Shown here piece after piece: positions 1 through 11,544 of a stretch of 64,000 bases of DNA. A model generated the notes under the pieces. The model worked only from the letters and a program-made list of their open reading frames with translations, had not been told where the DNA came from and did no database searches. Made by a program: the position numbers and the translations under genes. Numbering within the stretch: position 1 is the first letter of the stretch; every line of letters starts with the position of its first letter. The stretch comes from Unio delphinus (taxonomy: Eukaryota > Mollusca > Bivalvia > Unionida > Unionidae), in contig JAQISU010000247.1 of assembly GCA_029339505.1 (NCBI GenBank), positions 767,501 to 831,500 of the forward strand, given 5' to 3'.

Positions 1-2140
1 GAATATTGAATGTAACACTTTACTTTCTGCACTGTTTTCTGTTAAAACTATCAGAAGCGCATCTTCCTAGTCACTGAAGCGCATCCAATTTAAAAGAGAC
101 ACAGAATGACAAAAAGATCTGATTTTGAATAAATTATCTTATTTCAAACTAGCTTTGGTCTTTTTTTTTGTCTCTGAAAAATCAGGTACATTATCCACCC
201 ATGTGGATCAGTTAAGCCGAGAAATTAGTGAAATGGGTTGATACAGAAGGACTGAAAAACAGAGTTAACTTTCATTAGAATTCTCTATCTTAAAAACAAC
301 AAACAAAAATACAGTTAAATAATGTCCGTTTCTCCATTCTATCACAACAAACCTGGGACACAAGACAAACCTTAGGCAAGATGGCCAATCTGCATCCAGC
401 AATTATTACTTTAAGGGTCAAAATGACCTCAGCATAAAACTAAAACAAGGTTTGACAAATAAATGGAAGAACAAATGTAACACTAGAATCCTCTACCACA
501 CATAAAAAAAAATGATTTTTTTTAGATTACTTACCAACACTTCTCCCTTCTCTCCAATCTAGTTTAGCCAATACTTTGTAACAAGCATAATCATACTAGA
601 ATACTCTGCACACGTTAAAACACGCGTTTCAACAAAATAAGTATTAATTAGGTTTATGAACTCAAAAAAAAAAAAAAAAGTCTCAGTTCTTTTACAAGGC
701 CAAACTCCTGTGATCTTCACTGTCACAAGTAGCTTCAGCATCATCAATAATTGAAGAACTAATCAGCGGAATGCCGTCTCATTTGTAATCAAGAAATTAT
801 CTTGGTACAGTAATGAATACACAGTAATATGTTGCTTCTTCTTAAGCACCATTAAAGGATGAACACAGACAAAGCTACACTAATATCAAGCTGATGACAA
901 TAAATGGCTATCTGTATACAATTATCAGATGATACCACTCCAACATCATGTAATTTGATAGCAAACTTGTGAAGAAAGATAAAAAATAGATCTTGCACGA
1001 GATGTGCACTTTATAAAAAGTGTGTGTGTGTGTGTTCCCTGGCTAAATTTAAACTTGTGCCAGAAAACTAAGTTGGTCAGAAAAGCACAAATAAAATATT
1101 TCCTTTCTTACAGTCCTAACTGTGATTTGTTATTCATGTTCTGGTGGTGATGATAATGGCAACGCTACTAATGATAACATTGTGGAAATAATACAAAGTT
1201 GCAGTATTAACTCATTATAACCATCTTACTATTCAAATGCCAAGAGTGTCCTGGTTCCGAGTTAAGTAGCGCCAACAACATTCACGATATGCCATGTTGG
1301 TGGTTTAACATGAAGAAAAAAAAAAGAAAGATGTAGTTCCACAAGGGTATCAAAATAATGTACACTTACTACTTTTTGCGAACAAATAGTCTGAAGAATT
1401 TTGGAGACCCAAATTTCTGTATGGGTAAAAATTTCAGAATGGGAATACATGTCACAGTGTTAGATCTTTTGTCATCACAACTAAATGCATATGGACAGAT
1501 AGATGAACCTTTGCACACAAACCTTGCAGGAAAGCTTTGAGACTTGGAGTTTAAATAGCTAGGGCACAAAAAATTTTTTTGGGGGAAGGGGTGCCAATAA
1601 GCCAATCTTCACCATTCTGCACATATACAGGCGAAAATAGCAAATTTGAAGCATCTCATATATATCTAAGCATCCCAGAAAACAAAAATCTCTCAGAAAA
1701 AGATTTCAGGATGCAGCAAGATATAATCATAAACTGAGTCTCCTACTGACATTCCAGTGGATAATAATATCTATAGGAAACAAGCTGATGGGTGAATTTC
1801 AATATTTTTTGCTTATTCTATCATTTTAGCATTAACCCTGCACAAAATGTGAAAAAATTGCCATTTGTTGATAATTTCTATGAAATTTTAAAGTTTTTCC
1901 CCCAGACATGCCACATTTATGCATCAGGAGGTAGTATTCTGTGTCCAGTGTCGACGTCATTCATGATACACTATAAAGTTTATGTTATTACAAGAAAGGA
2001 GACAGATGTAGTTCTGCAGGGATACCATACAATGCAGATGTTCTTCTACTCGTATTAAAAATATAACAATAAATCAAATCTTTTGAAACCCAACAATTTA
2101 AGCTGACAAATTTAGTTTTCAGAAAAAGAATGTGTGTGTG

Positions 2141-3084
2141 TAGTGTTGTTCCGATTATTGATAATCGATCATCAGTTGGTTGAGCAAACCAATAAGATAA
2201 TCAATTGTGAACCCAATAATCGATTGTGTGTAAAGGGAGACTACTTTTTAGGTTTATGCAAAGCACAAAGGTTAGTAAAACTCCCAGCCACTAAAGTTGA
2301 CCAGAAATTTATTAACCCCGTCACAAATACAAAAAAAAATTATGATTCATAATTAGAAACATATAGTCAATATTACATGGTCAAGTTGTTCAAATGTTGA
2401 TTTGTTTTAGTTAAATTGCAACATCTTTTGAAGTAATTATAAACAATGACAAACAAGAAAGTCATGTCCTTCTATACTTTAAATTATAGATACATCACAT
2501 ATGAATGAAAGAATTTCGGGGGATTGTAGCAGTATTTCAGTTACATATGACTGATAAGCCATAAAAGGTTGCATTCATTTAACAAATTTGTAGTAGTGGG
2601 GCCCTGAGTGGCCGAGTAGTCTAAAGCGCTGTCCGTTACGGATCACTGCCATCTCACCTCTGCGTGGGTTCGAGTCTAAGATTCGGCTAATGTAGTTATG
2701 TGAGAAAGCTTGCCAGTAGCTTCTTGTGGGTTAGTGGTTCTTTCTGGGGATTTTCCGGGTTCTTCCTCCACCATTAATACTGGACGCCATGTATAGCCTA
2801 TATTGTGCTGAAAAAACGGCATTAAACCATTTTTAAAGAATAAAATTTTAAAAAATTGTAGAACACAAAAAAACGCACAATGTAATATTATTGTCTGGTT
2901 AAAGTATACATGTCACTAAAAGAAATTACTCCTGTACATTTATAAACATATTGAACTCTTGATCACAGATATAACTGTTTATAAAAAATTAAAATTTGCT
3001 CTTAGTAACCGACTGTAATCGATGATCAGTTGGTTAAAAGGAACAGATTATCGATTATGAATTTATGACAGATTCCCATCACTA
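2141..3084 (+). mobile_element. hAT-type MITE, copy A, interrupted by a SINE
   Basis: The termini are TAGTGTTGTTCCGA at the left and the inverse of TAGTGATGGGAAT at the right. Both match the hAT terminal pattern TARNG. Flanks are TGTGTGTG and TGTGTGCG, an 8-bp duplication with one mismatch, as expected of hAT. Subterminal regions are rich in ATCGAT/ATAATCGAT palindromes at both ends. It encodes nothing. Copy B (56447-57137, opposite strand) is colinear but lacks the roughly 258-bp SINE found here at 2594-2851. Confidence 0.9.
2594..2851 (+). mobile_element. SINE1 (tRNA-derived), full length
   Basis: The head is tRNA-like: A-box region GAGTGGCCGAGTAGTCTAA and B box GGGTTCGAGTCT. A unique body follows, ending in GGCATTAAACC and an A/T-rich tail. 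Flanking imperfect 10-bp duplications are AAATTTGTAG (2584-2593) and AAAATTGTAG (2852-2861). The uninterrupted site is seen in MITE copy B, which confirms the boundaries. Confidence 0.93.
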
Positions 3085-4285
3085 TGTGTGCGTGTCTATT
3101 TTATGGCGGGCGAGATGTTTGCATGCAGTCTCAATGAAGCAGACTGGTATGAACTGCACATAGAAAGTTGAACCTTTGCATAAAGTAGGATAACTTGGGA
3201 GGTTTGGCGTAAAAGGTGCCAGGATACAAAAACTGTGGGTCCCATAAAGTTTAATTTTATAGCCGTCTTTTATGTACATCAGAATTCTGTAAAACAAATT
3301 CTCTAACAGTTGTAATTGGGTGTAAACAAAATTAACCCGTAAATGTACTTTATAGCCCTTATTCCAGAGAAAATTAAAACAGTCTTCAATGGAAAGCAAG
3401 TACATGGTTGTGATAGTGGTGTACATAACAACCTTTGATAAAATGTGTCTTTAGATCTAAAGGATATATCCAACATCCTATAGCCCATTTCTACAAATGC
3501 TGCCTTTTGAAGTTCATAAGCCTTTTCAATTATTACTAGCTCCTATCAGTAATCTCTGCATCTGCTGGGAAATACTGCCAGTGGTGCCCTCTTGAAATCA
3601 TAAACTCCCCATATTAATGGCACCAATCTACCTCAACTGGAAGCTAGCATGACAGTTAAAATGAGAAGCAGTTGGCTATTACACCATACTTCACAAAGTG
3701 TACTCCCTTCCTGTCTCCCCTTCAGTGCAGGATATTAGTTCATATTTTGATTTCCACTTGCTAATTTATTGCTTCCTCTTATTTCCCCTTCAAGCACTTT
3801 CCTGGCAGAAAAACAAAAAGAAACAAAACCCTTCACCACTCTTGTGCTGTTAACTAAGAATCACTTTACCCAAGAGAAGGGGAAAAAAACTCTAAAAAGC
3901 ACTAAAACTGATGTATTTCTTTCAATGATAAGATCCTGGGGCCAGCCTAATAAATTTGTTAAAAGTTTGGTGGTACTCTAGATCCATTTTGTCAAGTCCA
4001 TTTTTATTTTTTGCTATATGGTAACAATGTTAACTTTGAGCTTATCAAAAACAACTTTTAAAGCTGACCTAAAACTATGCATAAACAGACCTATGGACAT
4101 GTACATGACAAAGATGTGACCATTATATTATGGCCGCTATGGTGGACATCACAACTTGAATTTTCATATTTAAAGCTATCTTTTAGGAAATGAAATATGA
4201 CCTATCAAAAGATGTGAAATAATCATGGTTATTCCCTGCACTCTGGACCAATCAGTTTGCAAGCCAAGCTAGAACCATCATGTAC

Positions 4286-4369
4286 TAATCACACTGGCCA
4301 TAATCTAGGGTGCTAATCACATTGGCCATAATCTAGGGTGCTAATGACATTGGCCATCATCTAGAGTGT
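4286..4369 (+). repeat. Tandem repeat, 28 bp x 3
   Basis: Units start TAATCACACTGGCCATAATC, TAATCACATTGGCCATAATC and TAATGACATTGGCCATCATC (4286, 4314, 4342). They are slightly diverged. Confidence 0.9.
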
Positions 4370-4397
4370 CATGGTTCTGTAATATTCTCAAATCAGC

Positions 4398-4628
4398 GAG
4401 TGTGCGATTTGGCTTTTTATACGTAGCTTTAAAAAAAATCCATCATATCGCTATGACATCTGCAGTGTTGCAGTTTATTGTGATGTCTAGCACTGGGGCA
4501 TCATGCCGCAAAATGTAGCATGATGTTCCACTCAGTCACATTATCCTGACACCAGGCCGACCAGTCCTAACACTAACCTCTTAATGCTGAGCGCCTAGCA
4601 AGGCAGCTGTTAGTACCATTTTTATTAA
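4398..4628 (-). mobile_element. SINE2, lacking the tRNA head
   Basis: It matches SINE2 from the GTGATTTGG-type 3' end (left) through GTGATGTCTAGCACTGGGGC and CCGACCAGTCCTAACACTAA to GCAGCTGTTAGTACCATTTT, then stops before the tRNA-related part. This is a typical 5' truncation. Confidence 0.9.
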
Positions 4629-5078
4629 GTATTTGACAGAATCACCAATGTTCTCAACGAATAGTGACCAATTTTCAGTTTTATTTAACATAAAAAAAGA
4701 TATGACAAATTTCTAAGTATTTTCAAACTATCCTAGGTTCTCCAGAACAACTACATTTGCACAAAAAGGTGCATGTTTCGGTGTTTATGCAAAATAAACA
4801 CAGCTTGGACGTACTGAGGACATGAAAAAAAGTAGATGTTGAATATTTCATAAGAATCATGTTATGTTCTACAAGAACAGTGATCATTTTCACTTTACAA
4901 AAACTAGTGATAAATGTATATGGATTTTTCAATTGTGTCAAGTTGAATATTTCCGACATTAACAATGGATAGCAATGCTGAGGGGGTCATAATAAAAATT
5001 GATGGAAAGTTATTTGTTCCCTTTAAAATTTTAACATGGGATCTTAAAATGCATTGATACAGGTGTGTGTGTGTGTAG

Positions 5079-5370
5079 AAAGGTTTCATTAAAAACTTAA
5101 AATAATTATCTTCACATGATAAAAGCATTTTAATGTATCTGGTAATATATAGATATATATATATCTTAGCAGATACATTAAAATGCTTTTATCATAGCAG
5201 ATACATTAAAATGCTTTTATCATAGCAGATACATTAAAATGCTTTTATCATAGCAGATACATTAAAATGCTTTTATCATAGCAGATACATTAAAATGCTT
5301 TTATCATAGCAGATACATTAAAATGCTTTTATCATGTGAAGATGATTTTAAGTTTTTAATGAAACTTTCC
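5079..5370. repeat. Foldback (long inverted repeat) with amplified right arm
   Basis: The left arm 5079-5140 and right arm 5311-5370 are inverse complements over about 60 bp with few mismatches (ATGATAAAAGCATTTTAATG versus CATTAAAATGCTTTTATCAT, then TTCAC/GTGAA and TTAAAAACTT/AAGTTTTTAA). Between them are an AT dinucleotide tract and the six-unit tandem array at 5168-5335. The right arm starts within the array's last unit. The left end of the CATA transposon lies 10 bp further right. Confidence 0.9.
5168..5335 (+). repeat. Tandem repeat, 28 bp x 6
   Basis: Six identical units begin AGCAGATACATTAAAATGC, with starts at 5168, 5196, 5224, 5252, 5280 and 5308. Each unit is the inverse complement of the inner end of the left foldback arm. 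The perfect identity points to recent amplification. Confidence 0.97.
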
Positions 5371-5379
5371 TTTTCAAGG

Positions 5380-7359
5380 CATACATGCCAACCCCTGACG
5401 AGGAAAAAGTGTAATCCAAGTGGTCAAAAAGAGGAATCCAAGCAGAAAAAGAGTAATCCACATATAACATACTACAATTACAATTAACAATGATTTATTT
5501 GCTTTTCTCGTCTTTTATCATTCATTAATGGTTCAAGTGTTCATATGTAGCACTTTTAGCTTTAGAAAGCAACAGATTGTTATGTTGCATTTCAAAACAT
5601 TTTGTACCAGCTGAGGCCATGAATGTTTTGCATACCAGTAGAGCACTCAGTACCGGGTTACTTAGCCTGGACCTGAATTCAGTTTTATTTTTGTTAACAA
5701 CACTGAACAATAACTCACAGTCAGCATTAGAATGGTAAAGAACCAATATTCCTTTCATAACCTGACAAAGCAGAGGAAATTTATTTCTTCCAGTGAGAGA
5801 GTCTTTTAGCTGGGAAATAAGGTGCCATTGCACATCAACTCTATCTGCATTAAGTATATTGTCAGGTAGAATCCCAACTTGATACTTCAGGAATTCTTCT
5901 TCCAGATGATCCAAGTTAGACAAGGGTGGCAATAGAAAGGGATATCTCTTGACAGAGAATCTAACACTTTTGAAGCTTTTTGACTGTCAGCTGCAAACCC
6001 CATACAGTTCTGCCAACTTATGTCATGTTTCTTCAAAACATTGTCAAGCAAATCAAAAATGTTTTGTCCAGTGGAATCTACTGTTAATTCTGGTAAAGAA
6101 AGAAGAACACTCATGACTTTGCCTTTTTCACTGTCAAAGTATCTAACACATACTGGGTACAACTTTTTATCATCATAATCACAACTCCCCTCTGTGGCAA
6201 TACTAAACGGCCCAATTTTCATTGCTTCTGCAATTTTAAGTGAAGTATCTTCTGCTAGGCACCAAACAATGTGAGATGATTTTGTTCTTGCACAAGCATA
6301 TTTTTCCGCAATTTTCGAATCAGGAAACATCCGCTTGAACAAGGGACCAACATGGTCTGCTACCGCTAAGGGTAGTCTGTGTTCTATTAAAAACTCGGTA
6401 AATAACACCTCAGCATTTATAGTATTCAAGTCTGCACTTGAGCTCTGCTGTAAATAAGAAGTTACCTTAGTATTAGAGTTCGTAATGCGAGCTAATTCGA
6501 TGTGTTTCCTTGTTTTCATGTGTTTTTCCACATCAAATTTACCACCATGACCAATGCTAAAATCGTTTCCGCACAGTCTGCAATGAGCATGATGCTGTCC
6601 TAGAATGGAACGCTGTATTATGCCATTCATATATTCATCTTTGAATCTTTGGAGGACTCGTTGTTTTGCTTTTTTCTGATCCATCTGCGAAATTCTTGGG
6701 GAAAAAAATGTGCTCTAACATACACAAAGACTAGAATCCATCTTAACATCTGAAGCCATTTAGCGCCAACGATTAGACGTCACGTGATGATGCCCTCGTC
6801 GTGTTTGGAGGATTGATTACATTTTGCTTTGTTTATTATTGACTTTTTCTAACCCATCTGTGAAATTATTTAAGAGATATTTTTTGCACTCATAAACGCA
6901 TTGAGAATTTTTTAATACTTTTTAGCGCAAAAAAACTTTTAGACTGGTTCTGCACTATACAAAATTAGAACAAAGAGTACGTGCATAATGATTTAAACAA
7001 AATAGAAACCAGTCTGTTCTCTCCTCACTAAGCCGCTATAAATAGAATATGAGGTCGAAAGTTTGAAAGTATCTTAGTAACATGATAGTTGCTATAAATA
7101 GAACATGAATATTAGGAAAGTCCACGGACAAGTATACTCGTATATCGTAGTTATGTAGAAGCAGGGTATTTTTTAATTAAAAATAAAACAGTATGTAAAA
7201 TATAAAGTAATGCTAATAAAAACGAAAAAAAAAATATTTTTTTTTTTTGCAAGATGGATATATCGAAAAAGCGTAATCTATAAACGTTAACGCGTAACGC
7301 GGAATTTAGTGGGAAAAAGCGTAATGATTACGCCAAAAGCGTAATGGTTGGCATGTATG
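5380..7359 (-). mobile_element. DNA transposon with CATA termini, hAT-like transposase remnant
   Basis: This 1,980-bp element has perfect 14-bp terminal inverted repeats CATACATGCCAACC and perfect 6-bp flanking duplications TCAAGG (5374-5379, 7360-7365). Subterminal regions carry repeated motifs: GTAATCC/GGAATCC with AAAAAG at the left, and several AAAAAGCGTAAT / AAAGCGTAAT copies at the right. These are candidate transposase-binding sites. It encodes the broken transposase at 5525-6684. The 6-bp duplication differs from the usual 8 bp of hAT. Confidence 0.93.
5525..6684 (-). pseudogene. hAT-like transposase, internally deleted and frameshifted
   Basis: Two overlapping frames on the minus strand: 265 codons (6684-5887) and 135 codons (5932-5525, opening without ATG). 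The first has a zinc finger C-x2-C-x16-H-x5-H (C35, C38, H55, H61). A catalytic-domain region follows: FSIATEGSCDY (160-170), VRYFDSEKGKV, and GFAADSQKAS (229-238). Related proteins from memory have TDGS where this has TEGS, so the first acidic catalytic residue may be changed from Asp to Glu. The second frame carries the hAT C-terminal dimerisation signature YHSNADCELLFS plus KNKTEFRSRL. The middle, normally 150-250 residues, is missing at the frame switch. Inactive by inference. Confidence 0.88.
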
Positions 7360-7405
7360 TCAAGGCAAGATGTTGTATCGTAAGGAACAGAATCGCTAAC
7401 AACTA

Positions 7406-7466
7406 AAATGTTTGTCATTATTATTAATGCTACAAAAATGTTTGTCATTATTATTAATGCTACAAA
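7406..7466 (+). repeat. Tandem duplication, about 30 bp x 2
   Basis: ATGTTTGTCATTATTATTAA then TGCTACA occurs twice in a row. It gives the repetitive short peptides seen in this stretch, which are not genes. Confidence 0.9.
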
Positions 7467-7689
7467 CAACACGTTGTCGGGCATGGAGACAGATGAAATG
7501 GTGTTAATTCAATTTTTCTTATATAGCAAATGTTTTTTACTATTAATACTTTATCAGAGAGATGACTTCTTAAAATGCATGCCTGATTTAACAGTTTATT
7601 TATTAATTGGACAATCTACAAAGGCTACAATATGCCAAATACACGCTACAATATGCCAATACATTGTTGATACTTTTGTTCTGTAAAGG

Positions 7690-7750
7690 TATATGCTTAT
7701 ATCACTATTAATATTTCATAGCTAAATAATGATTATTGGTAATCCTGATT
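7690..7750 (+). repeat. 68-bp satellite unit left of MITE copy 1
   Basis: TTATATCACTATTAATATTT through GGTAATCCTGATT is one unit of the array that continues at 8583-8726 on the other side of the MITE. The MITE therefore split the array. Confidence 0.75.
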
Positions 7751-7752
7751 AA

Positions 7753-8582
7753 ACACATTTACCCCTGCTACCTCAATAACTCGTCACACTTTACCTCCCT
7801 CATCTCCCGAGTGCCTCAATAATGGGGCAGAGTTTGCATAGCTTGTATCCCGAGTGCCGAGTTTGAGTGGCAGTATTTTTCTATGCATGTATCCCGAACA
7901 AGTTAAATTGGTGCAAACCATTGGTTCATTTGAAGCAATTTCTTAATTATGCAGGCAGTTTAACCAATAAAATGTTAGCTTATATTGATACAGTGTACAT
8001 TGCTGAAGAAAGGGGGAAACAAATTTAACTTCGATAGCTGCAAAATTAGTGGAAATATTTACATTAGAAAATGAAGAAAATTACAAGAATCAGCTGCTGA
8101 AAGTAGTCTTTTACTTGACAGACCGAAGAAGTATTCACATGAGGTTTAGTTTGTAATAGAAATGACAAGTGGAATTTGTATGTACATCAAATGGAGTGAA
8201 TTTCACGTGTTGAGTATTAATTATTCAGTGTGAATGCATCATGGATTTTTATGGATTATTCATGGCAAGAGAAACAAATTGGTACGAAATTCATTTTATC
8301 TTTATGTGTCAGTTTTATTTCTTCATGTAGTTCAAAATTTTTATACCATTTTGTACATAATTTTATTGAGAACTGCCGTGCCAAATTTTAGCTTAATTAA
8401 ACGAAAGTAAATATTTAAAAAAAAACATTTATTACTCGTAGCTCTCTGAAAAAAATATGCAAACCAAGTATTCTCAGCAAGTCTCAAAGATACAGTCACT
8501 GGTAAGGCTAACACTGCTCTAGGCCATCTCTACAAGTGTGCTGTCTGGGACTGCCTAGCTGTTTGGCTAAGAGGTTAATGTG
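7753..8582 (+). mobile_element. TTAA-target MITE, copy 1
   Basis: This 830-bp non-coding element has termini ACACATTTACCCCTG (left) and GAGGTTAATGTG (right), flanked by TTAA (7749-7752 and 8583-8586). It is colinear with 38547-39359 and 48009-48673. The family terminus is CACATTAACCCCTG. A TTAA duplication suggests mobilisation by a piggyBac-like or Kolobok-like transposase. It sits inside a tandem array of about 68-bp units. Confidence 0.87.
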
Positions 8583-8726
8583 TTAATGAGTATATGTTTA
8601 TACCACTATTAACATTTCATAGCTAATTAATGATTACTGGTAATCCTGATTTAATGAGTACATGCTTATACCACTATTAACATTTCATTGCTAATTAATG
8701 ATTACTGGTAATCCTGATTTAATGAG
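8583..8726 (+). repeat. Tandem repeat, about 68 bp, two units
   Basis: Two units start TTAATGAGTATATG / TTAATGAGTACATG and run through CCACTATTAACATTTCAT and GATTACTGGTAATCCTGA. The same units occur right of MITE copy 2 (39360-39465). Confidence 0.88.
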
Positions 8727-9004
8727 TGGGACACTAATTTTTTGATGTACTTTTTCCGGTATGGAATCCTTTGAAATCCTAGTGAGAATCCTGGGTATAG
8801 ACTAATGTATAATCATGCTTACATCATGATGTCCGATGATTTCTGTGTAGATCATTCATCAGGGCTGACTCTAAAAATAATTACACTTCCCTACTTTTCA
8901 TACCTTAGTTATCTTTTCTTCACTTAAAAATAACACATGCCAAAACAATTATTTTTCTTAACTAAGGCTTTTGGGTGATACCAGTCTAACCTAACCCAAT
9001 GAGA

Positions 9005-9132
9005 TTACAAGCATTTTTAGTGATTAACTATAATTACACGTTGTTTTAGTGATTAGCTATCATTAGAAGCTTTTTTAGTGATTAGCTATTATTACATGTT
9101 CTTTTAGTGATTATCCGTCATTACAAGTTGTT
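9005..9132 (+). repeat. Degenerate tandem repeat, about 34 bp x 4
   Basis: Repeated TTTTAGTGATTAGCTAT followed by CATTACAAG/TATTACATG variants. Units are diverged, so this is an old array. Confidence 0.8.
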
Positions 9133-11492
9133 TGGTCAATTTTCTGGAAAGGGGATTTTCTGATATGCATGGGTTTTATGTCCTAACCCAAGGAATGCCC
9201 CAATGAGAGCTGTGGCACAAGGACAGATTACTTTAAAATTCTACAACATTATACACTTTGCTACTTTTTCTGTATACATTGGATCAACTTCAATCTTTAC
9301 AAATTAAATCCTAGACCAGATTAGGTTAGTGGTCATCATGGACTGTCAATCTTGTGGCTCTAAAGGGACAGGTGTTATTTTGCCACAATTATAATGTTGC
9401 AGTAATAAAATTGTGTAAAAGTGGACATCCACTAGATCGCAAGGAACTTGCCTGTCAGCTCAGCTACAGTACACAGTGCAGAATGCTCTTTTGAATTTGA
9501 ATACAATGCAATGCCATCTAATATTTAAAAAAAGGCAAGCACAGTGACATATGTGTATTGCACAAAATGATAAATTTTCAAAGTTAAGAATTGGGACTAG
9601 ATGTTTTACAAAGTTTAATGAAAGTGAATTTAATGAGTGGGACAGAGAAAGAGAAAATAATTCTGCTTTTAAACAAACAAAAGGAAAAGACATCACATTC
9701 AAGTATTGTTTCATTTTTTAATTAAAATTAAAACCAAATATGATAAATGCTTGTGATTTATCTTCTCATTCCCCCAGTTGCTAAGAAATTTACTGCATGT
9801 TGTAGGTAGACATGTTATGGATTGGGTGGAAAAGATCCAAATAATTTAACTAGACAATGCAAATTCTTCTTTAGGTATCCCTAGCTAGGCCAATGATCAA
9901 GGTGTGTCTCCATTGTACAGTTGAATCAAAATGACACCTGCCACAATCATTGGGATTATCCCATCTGTTTATTCAGAAAGTTAACTGACACAGTGAATAC
10001 AACAAAATCAGCAAGAAAAGCCATAAAACCAACAATAAAATCCTTGACACACTTCCACTACATTTAGGAGGAAATTCGCCAGATAGAGTGGACATCCAAC
10101 ACTCATAGTGGGCTGGTAATCCTACCTCCATGTCCAAAACACTGAATGACCATCACATTATTACTACTCTATAAACAATGTAACAAATGAGCAAAGCTCA
10201 ACATGATTTGTAAAATTCAATAATTTATTTCCCAAGAAAACAAGTTAAAAATGTAAAAACGACTTATAGTAGTAACATGAATAAAATCCCAAATAATCCT
10301 GGAGTTTCTAACACAGGTCTTAATGATTAAAGTTCTGAATAAACTTGAGTGATATTCCAAAATAAATCCAATGTTGACAGGTCTGTGATGGTCTGTTATA
10401 GTGATGTGCAAAGAGTCACTTGTTATATCACAGTAATACAATCTCCAAAATTTATCTTGGTCTCCATTTAAATAATTCGAATAAATAAATTCCAGCTCTA
10501 TGAAATACTGGATATATTTATGCTCAGATTTAACAGTATGAATGAATATTTTCTTGATAGCCAAGATTATAACATCCTCTTGATCTTAAATAAGCATTTT
10601 TTTTGTTTAAATAAAAATCACCTAATGGAAAAATTATTTCTAGAAGGCTTCCCAAGGTTTATTAGATAAAATCTGTGATGAAATTAGAAGGTCTGTAACT
10701 AAAATTATAATATAAAATGAAGTAAACAGAAGGTAAATTTGGCATTTTATTCCAATGTTCTGGACATGTTTACAAAACCAATCAATGATTCAAGTTAAGT
10801 AGAAAATTAACTTGATTTGGGACAAAATACAGTCCATACCATTTAATGAATTAAAAAAAAAAAATGCAAAATTAAATATACATAGCAGCATTGTCCACAA
10901 TGCACATTCTTGTTTTGTTCAATTGTGTTACTTATGAAGAAAATTTATGAATTTGTTTAAGTTGAAATTTTAATGATTAGCGGCAAGAAGTTTTAATGAA
11001 ATTTATTTTAGGCCGATTTAATTCAAAAACTTACTTTTAAATGAAGAAGCTGAAATCCTTGCAGTGTTTTCAGCCTTTTGAGTAATTAAACTTGAAATCC
11101 TAAATTTGACATCAGCTTTCACTTTTTCAGAACTGTTTATTATTATTTTTGCAAAGAAAACTTTTAAAATATTGGTCATATAATGTAATGCTTGACTTAG
11201 TGTGGGTACAATATCAGCCTTGGCATTTATCTGTTGTTAATAGCACCACCTTAATGGATGAACAGTGTATATTAGATCATTACTGTTGCACTTGGTCATG
11301 TAATCTTAAGAATGAAGCAAGATTAATGGACTTGACATGTTATAAGATCAATCAACTGACCACCACCTTATCAACTGACCAATGTCCATCATGCCACACA
11401 TTAATCCTCTGGAAAACTGATTGTGGAAATACTACCCAGATCCTTTGCTGCTTTATCCATGCTACATCTTTACCAGGATTGGGTTCCTGTCA

Positions 11493-11544
11493 TTCAAGGT
11501 CATGAAATAATGCCCAATTCAAGGTCATGAAATAATGCCCAGGG
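11493..11544 (+). repeat. Tandem duplication, 26 bp x 2
   Basis: ATTCAAGGTCATGAAATAAT then GCCCA is present twice, adjacent. Confidence 0.9.

Noticed and set aside
2600..2680. tRNA gene
   Set aside because: The A and B boxes are present, but the sequence recurs with a shared non-tRNA body and target duplications, so it is a SINE head. The same applies to 17820-17887, 14310-14389 and 51697-51780.
5168..5335. CRISPR-like array
   Set aside because: The units are contiguous without variable spacers and the DNA is eukaryotic, so it is a tandem repeat.
10217..10564. 115-codon minus-strand frame (and similar AT-rich frames at 3082-3426, 25764-26096, 62444-62761)
   Set aside because: Composition is that of random AT-rich sequence, with no recognisable motif or splice context.
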